The position numbers and the translations under genes are program-made. From positions 90,065 to 154,064 of the forward strand of contig JAHYJO010000001.1 of NCBI GenBank assembly GCA_019429125.1: 64,000 nucleotides of DNA, read 5' to 3'. The number at the start of each line of letters is the position of its first letter. Positions within the stretch are counted from its first letter, which is position 1. Positions 26,397 through 36,481 of the stretch are shown piece after piece. A model generated the notes under the pieces. The model did not search any database and had not been told where the DNA came from. It saw only the letters and a list, made by a program, of their open reading frames with translations. Source of the DNA: Nanobdellati archaeon (GTDB lineage Archaea; EX4484-52; GLR71).

Positions 26397-28739
26397 ATGC
26401 AACTTGATGAAATCTCGTCTAAATATCCAGTTCTTGAACCAGTCATTAAGATAATAAAAGAAAAGGAAGGTATTACATCTCTTTTTCCGCCACAGGCTGA
26501 TGCGGTTCGTGCAGGATATCTTGACGGGAAAAATATGCTTCTTGCAATTCCTACTAGTGCGGGCAAGACTTTAGTTTCTGAGCTTGCAGCGCTTAAAGTA
26601 GTTCTTGAAACGCGCAAGAAAGTGCTTTATCTGGTGCCACTTAAGGCGCTAGCTATGGAGAAATATCATGATTTCAAAGAAAAATATGAGTCAATCTGTG
26701 TCAAGACGGCGGTTAGTATCGGCAATTTTGATGGACGTGACCAATGGCTCTCTGAGTTTGATATAATTGTGACTTCAGTTGAAAAGGCGGATAGTCTCTT
26801 ACGGCACAAGGCGGAATGGTTTTCTGATATTGGTCTTGTGATAGCTGATGAGGTGCATCTTTTGGATGATCCGTCTCGTGGTCCGACATTAGAGATTGTG
26901 CTTACGCGAATTAATGAGATTGCGTCTGCGCAGGTGATAGCGCTTTCGGCTACTATAAACAATCGTCGTGAGCTTGCAGATTGGCTCAATGCTATTCTTG
27001 TTGAATCGGATTTCAGGCCGACTGTGCTTCATGAGGGGTATGTTTCAGAGGGTAAGGTTGTTTTTTCAGGTAATACAAGACCGTCTTTTTCATTGCCTAA
27101 AGTCTCAGACACACTTGATGCAGTCATTTCTAAAGTTGCAGAGGACAATAAGCAAGGGATTATTTTTGTGTCATCTAAAAAGAGTGCGGAAAAAGTTTCT
27201 GAAGATATTGCTAAGATAATTGTTAAAGTTTTGTCTGCGACTGAAAAGATTAAGCTTTTGGAACTTTCAGAATCAATATTGCGTTGTGTGTCAAGTCCGA
27301 CAACTCAATGCAGGCGGCTTGCGCGTGTGGTTAAAAGTGGTTCTGCATTTCATCATAGTGGTCTTATTCATAGCCAGAAAGCGCTTGTTGAAGATGCGTT
27401 TAGGTCGGGCATATTGAAATTTGTGTCTGCGACAACTACGCTGGCTTATGGTATGAATCTTCCTTGTGATTATGTCATTATGCGCGATGTCAAGAGATTT
27501 TATGGAACTCGTGGGTATGATTACATACCTGTGTTGGAATATAAGCAGTGTGTAGGTCGTGCGGGTCGTGCCAAGTATTCAAAAGAGGGTAGTTCGGTCA
27601 TTATTACAAAAAATTCTGATGATGCCCGCGAGTTTGAAAAGATATTTATTAATGGGCTTCCTGAAAATATTTATTCTAAATTGTCTCTTGAGCCTGTTCT
27701 TCGTATTCATCTATTAAGCCTTATCGCAACAGGGCATGTGAAGATGGTGTCTGATCTTGAGGCGTTTATCTCAAAGACGTTTTATGCGCATCAGTTTAAG
27801 GATCTTCGCGAGCTTTTCTTAAAGATTGAGGCTATGATGGATATGCTTTCTGAGTTTGGTATGGTTAAATCTTTTGATGGTAAACTTATCGCTACACCTT
27901 TCGGGCTTCGTGTTGCTGAGCTTTATATTGATCCTTTGACTGCGGATATGTTTGCGCGAGCTATAAAGCAGTCATTTGTGATTGCTGATAATATGGATTC
28001 GTTAGGTACGGTATCTAAAGATAAAGTTGTTGATAAGGTGGATGTATTGGGTTTTGTATCAGGGGCAAAGATTCTTGAAGAGAAGTCAAAAGTTCTTAAT
28101 AATTTTAGCATATTTAATCTTCTGTCGCAGGCGCTTGAGTTAAGACCTGCGGTTCGCGCTAAAAAGGCTGATGTTGAAATGCTGGAAGAAGTTGTCAGTT
28201 CCTGTTCAAAAAATATATTGGTTAATGTGCCATCGCAATGGGACTGGGAACGGAAGGCATTTTTGGATTCTGTTAAGACTGCGCTTCTTTTTGATGCGTG
28301 GATAAAAGAGAATACTGAAGATTTCATCTGCAAGCATTATTATGTTACTCCTGGTGAATTTAAGATTAAGCTTGATAATGCTGACTGGTTGCTTTATTCA
28401 ATTTGTGAATTTTCTAAGCTTTTTGAGTTGAAAGATGTTTTTAGGGTTGTCAGTCGTCTTCGGGTGCAGCTTAAAAATGGTGTGTCTTCTGAGTTATTGA
28501 AACTTGTTGTTGTGAAAGGGATTGGTAGGGTTCGGGCTCGCGCTCTTTATGATAAGGGTTTCAGGTCGGCGTCAGATGTTCGTGGTGGAGATGTTTCTGT
28601 TCTTGAGAAGATTGTAGGCAAGAAGACTGCGATGAAGCTGAAAGGGTTGAATGTTGATGGGGTTGGTGATGATGAACAAAAGGTTGTGTTAAAGTCTGCT
28701 AAAAATAAAGGTTTGCAAAAAAGTCTTTCTGATTTTTGA
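26397..28739 (+). CDS. hel308: ATP-dependent DNA helicase Hel308
   Basis: LFPPQADAVRAGYLDGKNMLLAIPTSAGKTL, ADEVHLL, ALSATINN, QCVGRAGR, C-terminal HhH. Confidence 0.95.
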   Translation: MQLDEISSKYPVLEPVIKIIKEKEGITSLFPPQADAVRAGYLDGKNMLLAIPTSAGKTLVSELAALKVVLETRKKVLYLVPLKALAMEKYHDFKEKYESICVKTAVSIGNFDGRDQWLSEFDIIVTSVEKADSLLRHKAEWFSDIGLVIADEVHLLDDPSRGPTLEIVLTRINEIASAQVIALSATINNRRELADWLNAILVESDFRPTVLHEGYVSEGKVVFSGNTRPSFSLPKVSDTLDAVISKVAEDNKQGIIFVSSKKSAEKVSEDIAKIIVKVLSATEKIKLLELSESILRCVSSPTTQCRRLARVVKSGSAFHHSGLIHSQKALVEDAFRSGILKFVSATTTLAYGMNLPCDYVIMRDVKRFYGTRGYDYIPVLEYKQCVGRAGRAKYSKEGSSVIITKNSDDAREFEKIFINGLPENIYSKLSLEPVLRIHLLSLIATGHVKMVSDLEAFISKTFYAHQFKDLRELFLKIEAMMDMLSEFGMVKSFDGKLIATPFGLRVAELYIDPLTADMFARAIKQSFVIADNMDSLGTVSKDKVVDKVDVLGFVSGAKILEEKSKVLNNFSIFNLLSQALELRPAVRAKKADVEMLEEVVSSCSKNILVNVPSQWDWERKAFLDSVKTALLFDAWIKENTEDFICKHYYVTPGEFKIKLDNADWLLYSICEFSKLFELKDVFRVVSRLRVQLKNGVSSELLKLVVVKGIGRVRARALYDKGFRSASDVRGGDVSVLEKIVGKKTAMKLKGLNVDGVGDDEQKVVLKSAKNKGLQKSLSDF

Positions 28740-28804
28740 GCGTTTTTATTCTGTTTGAAATGAAATATATATATCAATTCGAATTAAATGTATAATAGAG
28801 AATT

Positions 28805-31800
28805 ATGTATTTTCAAAAATCGGGTTGCATTATTGTCTTAATTTTATCTATCTTAATTATGTCTGTCAGTGTATTTGCAGTCGATGGTATTTTGATTTGG
28901 ACAGCAGATAATGATTGGGATGGTGGAATATACATCAATATGTTCTCCAATTCTGGCAATTTAGTACTTTCTGGTTTTTTTAATGAGTATAGTGATTGGT
29001 TATATCAAAATAAGATTATAGTTAATAATACAGGGAATGTTGAGGATATTACTGATTATCAAGTTCTTGTAAATCTTAGTTCATCTGATTTTGATTTTTC
29101 AGCAACAACATCTAATGGTGATGATATAAGATTTACTTGGTTAAATGAAACTTCAGATGTAGAACAGAAAATATATTTTTGGATAGAGTCATGGGACTCA
29201 ACTGCTGAAGAAGCATTAATCTGGGTAAAAGTGCCCTATGTTGCATCAAGTACAAATGGGTCTATTTATATTTATTATGGGAATCAGTCTGCAAGTTCTG
29301 AAAGTAATTTTTCTTCAATTACTGAAAATTTCTGGTTAAATCTGACAAGTTACAGTGCAACACCATCTATACAGACACCTTATTCCTTTACTGTTGAATC
29401 TGACCGGAATAGTTGGGGTGGTGGTACATGGAGCACCGGATATAATGGAATTCGGTTCAATTATACAAATACACAGGACATTTTTGTTATGAATTTTACA
29501 ACGAAATTTACATTATTCAATAATCCCGGTTCATATTTGGATCGTTCTGTTTATTTTCTTGATGTTTATACTATAGACAATAATATGATTTTTTCAATGT
29601 TTCGATATGGTAATACAATGTATATTTATGACGGTGTACAACCCTGGACTTTTAGTACTATAAGAAATACCGCATACAGTAAAAATATAGGTGCTATGAA
29701 TACTGGGACTGAATATGATATAGGTCTAATTTTTGATGGAACTATCTGGTCTGTATATGTAGACAGTGTATTGAAAAGAACAATTACACAGTCGACATTT
29801 AAGAATAGTCCTGCCGGATGGCTGAGTATAACTGGAAGACCAACTACAAATTTTAATGGCGCTTCAGATACTGAAAATCAGATAACAATAAAGTCAGATA
29901 CTTTTTATCAGAATCAATACACATTAACCGAACCAAATACAATAATTTATTCACAAGAAATTCCTCTGATAATAGGTCAGTATACCTCAAACACTATAGA
30001 CACGCTTAACATCATTTCAAGACTCAAGGCGACATGGAACACATCAGACAGCTGGGCATACAAGAAAGAGATAAATATCTCAAACACTGGTGCAGAACTC
30101 ACAGACTATCAGTTTAAGATAATTATTGATAAAGAGATTAGCATGAATGCAGACTATTCTGATCTGCGATTCACAGATAATAACAATTATCAATTGAATT
30201 ACTGGGTTGAAGAGAATAACATAGTCCATGCTATCGTCTGGGTAAAAGTAAATCTTTCTGCGTTTACTAATACAACAATTAATGTGTATTATGGTAATCC
30301 TTATGCGACAAGTAAAAGTAATGAGAGTAATATATTTTTATTTTACGATGATTTCTCTAGCAGTTCTTTCATAAGTTATGAGAATGACTGTAAGCCGGAT
30401 TCTATGAGCACGTCAACAACTCAATCCGGCACATATTATACCGCCCCTTATGGGGCGTTTATTGATACTGGGTATAATGGTTTTTGTGGTGATGCTGGGC
30501 TTGTGAAAGAGATAACACTTCCGGATATTTCTGGAAATATTTCTATTGCATTTGCGATAAAAGGTTGGGGTGCGTTTTGGTCAGGTTCAAGAGGGATTAT
30601 TATTGAGCGTGATGGTTATGATTATGGCCCCAAAGCCTGCGATTTAGGTCAGACATATTTTTGGCTTGCGTGTGCAACACGACGCGGAAATAGTTGTGGT
30701 AGCCTAACACATCCTGAGACAGGACTTTTATATACTCCGCCAATAATTACTGGGAGTTGGCAAGAATTTACTCGAGATATAACTCCTTTTTCTGGAAAGA
30801 CTTTTAGGTTAAGGATATTGACACATGATTATTCTAATATTTATTGTAATTTTGGTGATCATGCTCAAGACTTATGGGTTGATGATATAAAAATAAAAAA
30901 AGATACAGAAATTAAACCAACTATCTCAACTGTAAGTCCACCTATGTCAGGTGATATCTCCGTCGAATTCAGTGCAGACGGAACTAATTGGCTTGAAATA
31001 TCAAATAACACAAATTACACAATAGGTGGTGGTATCGGTTCAGGCACAGAAATCCGGTACCGCATAAACATGTTGACATTGAATGCTCGCCAATCACCAA
31101 AAGTTCATGATATAACTTTAGAATATGATTCTGGTTTTAATTCTTGTGGCAGTTTATCTGATGAAAATAGACAGTATCTGTTAAATAATGATGTGTCTGC
31201 ATCAGGAACTTGTTTTACGATTGATGCGGACAATATAACTCTTGATTGTCAAGGATATATTATTAATTATTCACAAAGCGGGGTTGGTTACGGGGTTGAG
31301 GTAAATAGTGGTTATGATAATATTACTGTTAAAAATTGTAATATTGTGCAAGGGAGTGAAACAGATAATTCATATGCTGTTGATTTATCTTCAAGTTGGG
31401 ATAGTGTGTTATTAAATAATACAATTACAACTGTCGGTGATAATAGTTATGGTATTTATTTTTCAAATTCTAAAAATAATACAGTGTATAATACTTATTT
31501 TTCTGTTGTTGATGATGTTGATATCTATGTGCGCGGAACTGGAAACTATAAAAATGTTATAATTAATTCAACTTTTGATGTTGATGAGATTTATTTTGAA
31601 TCTGATAATTCTGGCAGTATTGAAGTCTTATTTTATTTTAATCTATATGTGAACGATTCAAATGGAAGTTCTATAGAGGGTGTAAATGTGACTGTTTGGC
31701 AGATTGATGGCACTTTTGAATTTAGTATGCTTACGGATGTTTCTGGAAATATAGAGACACAAATCTTGTCAGATTTTATGCAGAATTATACTGCTAAATA

Positions 31801-32902
31801 TATTAGTGATTATGTTATGAATATTACTAAATCTGGTTATGTGCCGATTTCGATGCCTGTTACATCGAGTTTTAAATCCATTAATGTTACACTTTTGGTT
31901 AATAATCCACCACAAATAACTATTGATTCACCATTGAACAGTCTATATAATCATCAAGCAATCTGGTTTAATATTAGTGTGACTGATGATTGGAATTTAA
32001 TTGATTGGTGTGGTTATAGTCTTAATGGTTCAGAGAATGTAACTATGTATGAAGATTCTCTTGATCATTTTTCGTTATTAAATGATACTGTATTTGTTGG
32101 ATCTTATGACCTTGTATTTTATTGCAATGATACTTATGGTCTTTATAATAGTACTGATATGATTTATTTTGAAGTATTATATGATTGTATGAGTGATTCG
32201 GATTGTTCTCTTGTGGGGGATATTTGTATACAGAATGGTTGTGTTGATATAGGTTGTACTGAGTTTTGTACTTATAATGTTGATACTTTGTGTCATTCGG
32301 ATTGTCATAAGGTAAATGGTTGTGATTTTTATGATAGTGTCGCTGAAACAGTTTGTAATAATAAACCTTATGGTCAATGGGTTGTTTATGATGCTACTCA
32401 GGTCATAAATTGCTGTGAAGGTATACCTAAAACATCATATGAACCTGATGTGACTTATGCAGGGCTTAATCCGTTAACGGTTTATCTGGGGGATGTGGCT
32501 GATGTTGTTGTGTCTATCAGGAATAGGAATGATTTTGAAGATACTTTTACTGTTTCTCTTGAGAGTGCATCAACTCTTAAATATTGGTCATGGTTTGCAA
32601 CACATAAAAATGATGAGAAAAGAATGAGTATGGATATGTCTTTTAAGCCATATGAGCAGAAGTTTGTAAGTCTTAAGGTGTTAGGTGCAACGGACGGTTG
32701 CTTTAAAGGCGGTTCTTCTTTAGGTATTAATGTGATTACTTCGTTTGGTAAGTCTGATAAAGAATATATTGAAGTATGTATGTTACCATCTAAAACATCT
32801 AAGTCATTTAGTCGGAATGTTTCTGGGCTGAACTATATTGGTTTTATTATCTTGATTCTTATGTCTCTTGTAATCTATAATTTTAGAGCTAATAAAGTTT
32901 GA
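28805..32902 (+). CDS. Large secreted protein with two DUF2341-like domains, parallel beta-helix region and C-terminal TM
   Basis: DYQVLVNLSSSDFDFSAT...IYIYYGNQSA and DYQFKIIIDKEISMNADYSDLRFTD...INVYYGNPYA; TM YIGFIILILMSLVIYNF. Confidence 0.8.
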   Translation: MYFQKSGCIIVLILSILIMSVSVFAVDGILIWTADNDWDGGIYINMFSNSGNLVLSGFFNEYSDWLYQNKIIVNNTGNVEDITDYQVLVNLSSSDFDFSATTSNGDDIRFTWLNETSDVEQKIYFWIESWDSTAEEALIWVKVPYVASSTNGSIYIYYGNQSASSESNFSSITENFWLNLTSYSATPSIQTPYSFTVESDRNSWGGGTWSTGYNGIRFNYTNTQDIFVMNFTTKFTLFNNPGSYLDRSVYFLDVYTIDNNMIFSMFRYGNTMYIYDGVQPWTFSTIRNTAYSKNIGAMNTGTEYDIGLIFDGTIWSVYVDSVLKRTITQSTFKNSPAGWLSITGRPTTNFNGASDTENQITIKSDTFYQNQYTLTEPNTIIYSQEIPLIIGQYTSNTIDTLNIISRLKATWNTSDSWAYKKEINISNTGAELTDYQFKIIIDKEISMNADYSDLRFTDNNNYQLNYWVEENNIVHAIVWVKVNLSAFTNTTINVYYGNPYATSKSNESNIFLFYDDFSSSSFISYENDCKPDSMSTSTTQSGTYYTAPYGAFIDTGYNGFCGDAGLVKEITLPDISGNISIAFAIKGWGAFWSGSRGIIIERDGYDYGPKACDLGQTYFWLACATRRGNSCGSLTHPETGLLYTPPIITGSWQEFTRDITPFSGKTFRLRILTHDYSNIYCNFGDHAQDLWVDDIKIKKDTEIKPTISTVSPPMSGDISVEFSADGTNWLEISNNTNYTIGGGIGSGTEIRYRINMLTLNARQSPKVHDITLEYDSGFNSCGSLSDENRQYLLNNDVSASGTCFTIDADNITLDCQGYIINYSQSGVGYGVEVNSGYDNITVKNCNIVQGSETDNSYAVDLSSSWDSVLLNNTITTVGDNSYGIYFSNSKNNTVYNTYFSVVDDVDIYVRGTGNYKNVIINSTFDVDEIYFESDNSGSIEVLFYFNLYVNDSNGSSIEGVNVTVWQIDGTFEFSMLTDVSGNIETQILSDFMQNYTAKYISDYVMNITKSGYVPISMPVTSSFKSINVTLLVNNPPQITIDSPLNSLYNHQAIWFNISVTDDWNLIDWCGYSLNGSENVTMYEDSLDHFSLLNDTVFVGSYDLVFYCNDTYGLYNSTDMIYFEVLYDCMSDSDCSLVGDICIQNGCVDIGCTEFCTYNVDTLCHSDCHKVNGCDFYDSVAETVCNNKPYGQWVVYDATQVINCCEGIPKTSYEPDVTYAGLNPLTVYLGDVADVVVSIRNRNDFEDTFTVSLESASTLKYWSWFATHKNDEKRMSMDMSFKPYEQKFVSLKVLGATDGCFKGGSSLGINVITSFGKSDKEYIEVCMLPSKTSKSFSRNVSGLNYIGFIILILMSLVIYNFRANKV

Positions 32903-32956
32903 ATTTTAATTGATAATTTTTGAATTTAGTTAGTGAGAAATTAAAAAAATAGAAGA

Positions 32957-33083
32957 TGGGCTCGAAGGGGTTTGAACCCTCGACTTCCGGCTCTCCAAGA
33001 CCAATACTTAGGAAAGCAAGTTCCGAATTTATGAAACGTGGCCATATAAGACCGGCGCTCCAACCAGACTGAGCTACGAGCCC
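32957..33083 (-). tRNA. tRNA-Ile (UAU), ~52-nt canonical 37/38 intron
   Basis: GGGCTCGTAGCTCAGTCTGGTTGGAGCGCCGGTCTTATA[TGGCCA...TGGTCTTGGAG]AGCCGGAAGTCGAGGGTTCAAACCCCTTCGAGCCCA; spliced loop CTTATAA. Confidence 0.8.
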
Positions 33084-33161
33084 TTCTATTAAAAGTTATT
33101 GCAAAACCAATATAAAGTTTAGCAACATTTATCTGATTTAATAGACAATTTTATATATATT

Positions 33162-34076
33162 GTGGCGTTTGGCATGCAAAACTCGGTAATTGAATACATA
33201 AAAAAAGGATTAATTGGAAGGGATTTTGAGCTTATTCAGTTCGAGCGCTATTGTTTTGATATCGCGGCTAAAAAGAAAGATGCATTTATCCTTATAAAAA
33301 TTCTTTCAAATGTGGATAGTTTTTCGAGTGCGCAGGCAGATGACCTTAAAAATATGGGTTCGGCAATAGGGGCTTCACCTGTAATCTGTGGTATTCGTGG
33401 TCGTAATTTTAAGATTTCTGAGAATTATGTATATGAACGTTTCGGTATATATGTAGTACATCCTGAAACATTTTTGAATTCTTTAGATCTTGTTCTTCCT
33501 TTTATATTATCTCGGAAAGGAAAAAATACAGTTTCAATTGATACTGAGCGCCTTCATGACATAAGGATCCATCTTGATCTATCTTTTCAGAAGATGTCTG
33601 GTACAATTGGCGTATCTAAAAAGACACTTTATCTTGCTGAGAAAACTGGGCGTACCAGTGATTATGTTGTAGAAGCTATTGAGGAATTGATTAATGAAGT
33701 GATACGGCGCCCCGTGGATATATTTTCATCAGAGATGCATTTTAGGCAGCGCGAAAAGACTATGTTGGAAAAGAAACTTACACAGATGACTTCTAAGTTT
33801 GGTTATTCTGATTTTGTGTTTCATACTGCACCCGTAAAAATAGTACTTAAAGCTGATGATGATTCGTGCATGTGTGATGCAGAGTCTAAATTTATTAATG
33901 AACAGAAGATGTCAGATCTTAAGAAATTGAGTGAATTTTGTGATTTTTTACCGGTTGTTATTGTTGAGAACACATCCTCTGAATCATCTTGCGGGATTGC
34001 ATTCGTTGATATCAAAGAGATTCGGAAGATTCATTCTAAGAAAGAATTGATTGAACTTATATATGGTAGGATTTGA
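33162..34076 (+). CDS. Archaeal HTH-type transcriptional regulator
   Basis: LDLSFQKMSGTIGVSKKTLYLAEKTGRT plus N-terminal nuclease-like fold. Confidence 0.75.
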   Translation: MAFGMQNSVIEYIKKGLIGRDFELIQFERYCFDIAAKKKDAFILIKILSNVDSFSSAQADDLKNMGSAIGASPVICGIRGRNFKISENYVYERFGIYVVHPETFLNSLDLVLPFILSRKGKNTVSIDTERLHDIRIHLDLSFQKMSGTIGVSKKTLYLAEKTGRTSDYVVEAIEELINEVIRRPVDIFSSEMHFRQREKTMLEKKLTQMTSKFGYSDFVFHTAPVKIVLKADDDSCMCDAESKFINEQKMSDLKKLSEFCDFLPVVIVENTSSESSCGIAFVDIKEIRKIHSKKELIELIYGRI

Positions 34077-34181
34077 ATATTTAAGGGATGTTTGTTTAGT
34101 ATTTAGTGTGTTCAGGTGAAATCTAATTTGTAAGATTTATGATGAATATTTTTTTATATTTTTGATGGATAATATATAGTT

Positions 34182-34366
34182 ATGTTAGAAAATGCGGAAC
34201 GCTTTTTTAAGGTCTATTCAGGTATTCCAATTGACGAAAGAAGTAAGCCTATAGTAATTATTGATGAGGAACTATAAACTGGAAGTTAATTCATGAAGAG
34301 ATAAGTAATGAAACTGAAAGGGTAAAGGCAATTTTGAAAATGTTAATTGAGTTGGAAATAATATGA
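34182..34366 (+). pseudogene. Small protein A of decayed module (one frameshift)
   Basis: MLENAERFFKVYSGIPIDERSKPIVIIDEEL / INWKLIHEEISNETERVKAILKMLIELEII across a frameshift near 34272. Confidence 0.6.
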
Positions 34367-34576
34367 GTAACGAAAAAGAGATTTTAATAAAAAGGATAGT
34401 AATAGAACGTATTAAAACTATGGCTCCAAATGTTAAGATTGTATTAGGGGTCTAATGGTGGATTTTTAGATAGGAATGGGTTACTTTTAGAAATTAATAA
34501 TAATACTGATATAAGAAATAAAATTATTGAAATTCAATTAAAATATATGCGTGCGTTGAAGGAAGTTTTAGTATAA
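34363..34576 (+). pseudogene. Small protein B of decayed module (one frameshift)
   Basis: MSNEKEILIKRIVIERIKTMAPNVKIVLG / SNGGFLDRNGLLLEINNNTDIRNKIIEIQLKYMRALKEVLV; extra G in GGGG near 34450. Confidence 0.6.
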
Positions 34577-34578
34577 AT

Positions 34579-35218
34579 ATGAAAACTATATTTTTTGTTA
34601 GACCTTGTCATGATTCTGTTACTTCTTATTTGCATTATTATAGTAAACAATTGTTAAACGAATCAGAGGATAGAGGTTTAAAAACAATAAATAAAGACAA
34701 AGAGGATGCAAATAGGGAGGTAGTAAAGAAGGTTATTAATAAAATAAATCCTGATTTTATTATGTTTAATGGGTATGGTAATCCTACAATGATTTGTGAA
34801 CATAATAATGACGTGATTATTGAAAAGGATGATAATCATGATTTATTTAAAGACAGGATAATTTATTCTTTATCGTGTAGTTCTGCATTAGAATTAGATA
34901 AAACTGTGGGGGGGTAGCAGTACTACTTTTATTGGTTATGTTGATGATTTTGCATTGAGGACGGATAATAATTGTCAAGCTACAATTCATAGAGATAATA
35001 GGGCAAATTTATTCCTTGAACCTTCAAATTTATTGGTTGAATCTATTTTAAAAGGAAATTCTGCAAAAGAAGCAGTTCTAAAGGCAAAAACGTTGATGAG
35101 AAGAAATATTTCAATATTGAAAACAGATCAGTTTCCCGATGTAAAGGATTATCTCCCTTATCTTTTTAATAATTATTTGATTTTGGATATTATAGGTAAT
35201 GAATCTGCACGTTTGTGA
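34579..35218 (+). pseudogene. Caspase/CHAT-like protein, frameshifted in a G7 tract
   Basis: MKTIFFVRPCHDSVTSYLHYYSKQLLNESEDRG...DFIMFNGYGNPTMICEHNN...IIYSLSCSSALELDKTVGG / SSTTFIGYVDDFALR...NLLVESILKGNSAKEAVLKAK. Confidence 0.55.
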
Positions 35219-35226
35219 GTTTCCCT

Positions 35227-36171
35227 TCATTCTAAAACCTTAATACTATCAACTTTACCATCACCATCAATGTCAAGACCTTCAACTACACAGGCCCAGT
35301 TGTCTTCGCCGTTGTATTTTTCAAGGATTGTTTCTGTGAATCTTGTGAGCGCTAATACGGCAGCTTTTGTTCCGTTTGCTCTGTTTCCTGCAAAGATTAG
35401 TATACTTTTGGTTGTGTTTATTGGGTTTACTATTTTTGCGATGACCCCTATGTTGTCTTCATTATAAGTTTTTCCAGTCTTTTTGGATATTATGCCTCTG
35501 AATGGAAACGTGTCTATTTTGAATTTGACTTGTAGGTAATTGTTTACATCACTTGTTATTAGATTTGTGAGCGGACCGCCTACGATTATCAGATTGGTGT
35601 CTATTGTGTCTTTGGATTTTATGTCAATGTCAAGCGCTGTTGTGAACTTTTCAGGCATAGATACAATCTGTCCTAGAAATAATGCTACGTCTATTGCGTA
35701 ATGACCGTCTCTTGCGCGCACTTGATGGGGTCCGTGAGGGTCGGGTGAGCCTACAACTATATGGGCGTTTAATTGTCCGTTGTTTATGAAGGGATAAAGG
35801 AATGATTTTTGCTTTTCAGATTCATTTCTCATCGGAAAATCTGCAAGTTTCATGTCGCCGGATGGCAGTTCAAGTGCAAATGCGTTGTTTGTTACTGTAT
35901 AATATTTCGCGAGAGTACCACCTTGTTCTTTTTTGCTTTTTACTTCAATGAGACCGTTTGCTTCAAGCTGTTTTATGTGGTAGTAAACTTTTTGCTCGTG
36001 AATATGAAGATATTTTGCGATGTCTGCAGGGTATCTCGGTCGCTCTGCAAGAAGTTTTAGGATTTCCCATCGCGTATTGTTTAGAAGACCTTTTAGTTTT
36101 TCAGGTTCATCTACAAGAATTGCATCTTTTGAGAAGAATTTGCCGTTAATCTCTTTTATTATCTGTGCCAT
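35227..36171 (-). CDS. ArsR-type HTH regulator fused to S-layer-like domain
   Basis: LLNNTRWEILKLLAERPRYPADIAKYLHIHEQKVYYHIKQLEANGLI; C-terminal NLIIVGGPLTNLI and SILIFAGNRANGTKAAVLALTRF match the S-layer C-terminal pattern. Confidence 0.75.
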   Translation of the reverse strand: MAQIIKEINGKFFSKDAILVDEPEKLKGLLNNTRWEILKLLAERPRYPADIAKYLHIHEQKVYYHIKQLEANGLIEVKSKKEQGGTLAKYYTVTNNAFALELPSGDMKLADFPMRNESEKQKSFLYPFINNGQLNAHIVVGSPDPHGPHQVRARDGHYAIDVALFLGQIVSMPEKFTTALDIDIKSKDTIDTNLIIVGGPLTNLITSDVNNYLQVKFKIDTFPFRGIISKKTGKTYNEDNIGVIAKIVNPINTTKSILIFAGNRANGTKAAVLALTRFTETILEKYNGEDNWACVVEGLDIDGDGKVDSIKVLE

Positions 36172-36481
36172 ATTAATCTAATCCTATTTTATTATTTATT
36201 TTGTGTATTTTTTTAATATTTTTGTGTATTTTTTTCTGTGTTATAATTTATGTGAATATACGTGATTTTATGTAAATATTAGTTATGATTTGTTTTTTAG
36301 TATTATTATAAGTTTGATTATAATAGTCTTCATTATTTGTATATTTGTCGTCTTTTTCTTTATAAATGTTTGGTTTAGTATATAAACCCCATTATAAAAC
36401 CAGTTGTAATACCCTTAATCACTTTTGAAAAACCTTTTTATAGCTCGTTTTATTATTATATTTTGTTATTTGGTAAATTAT

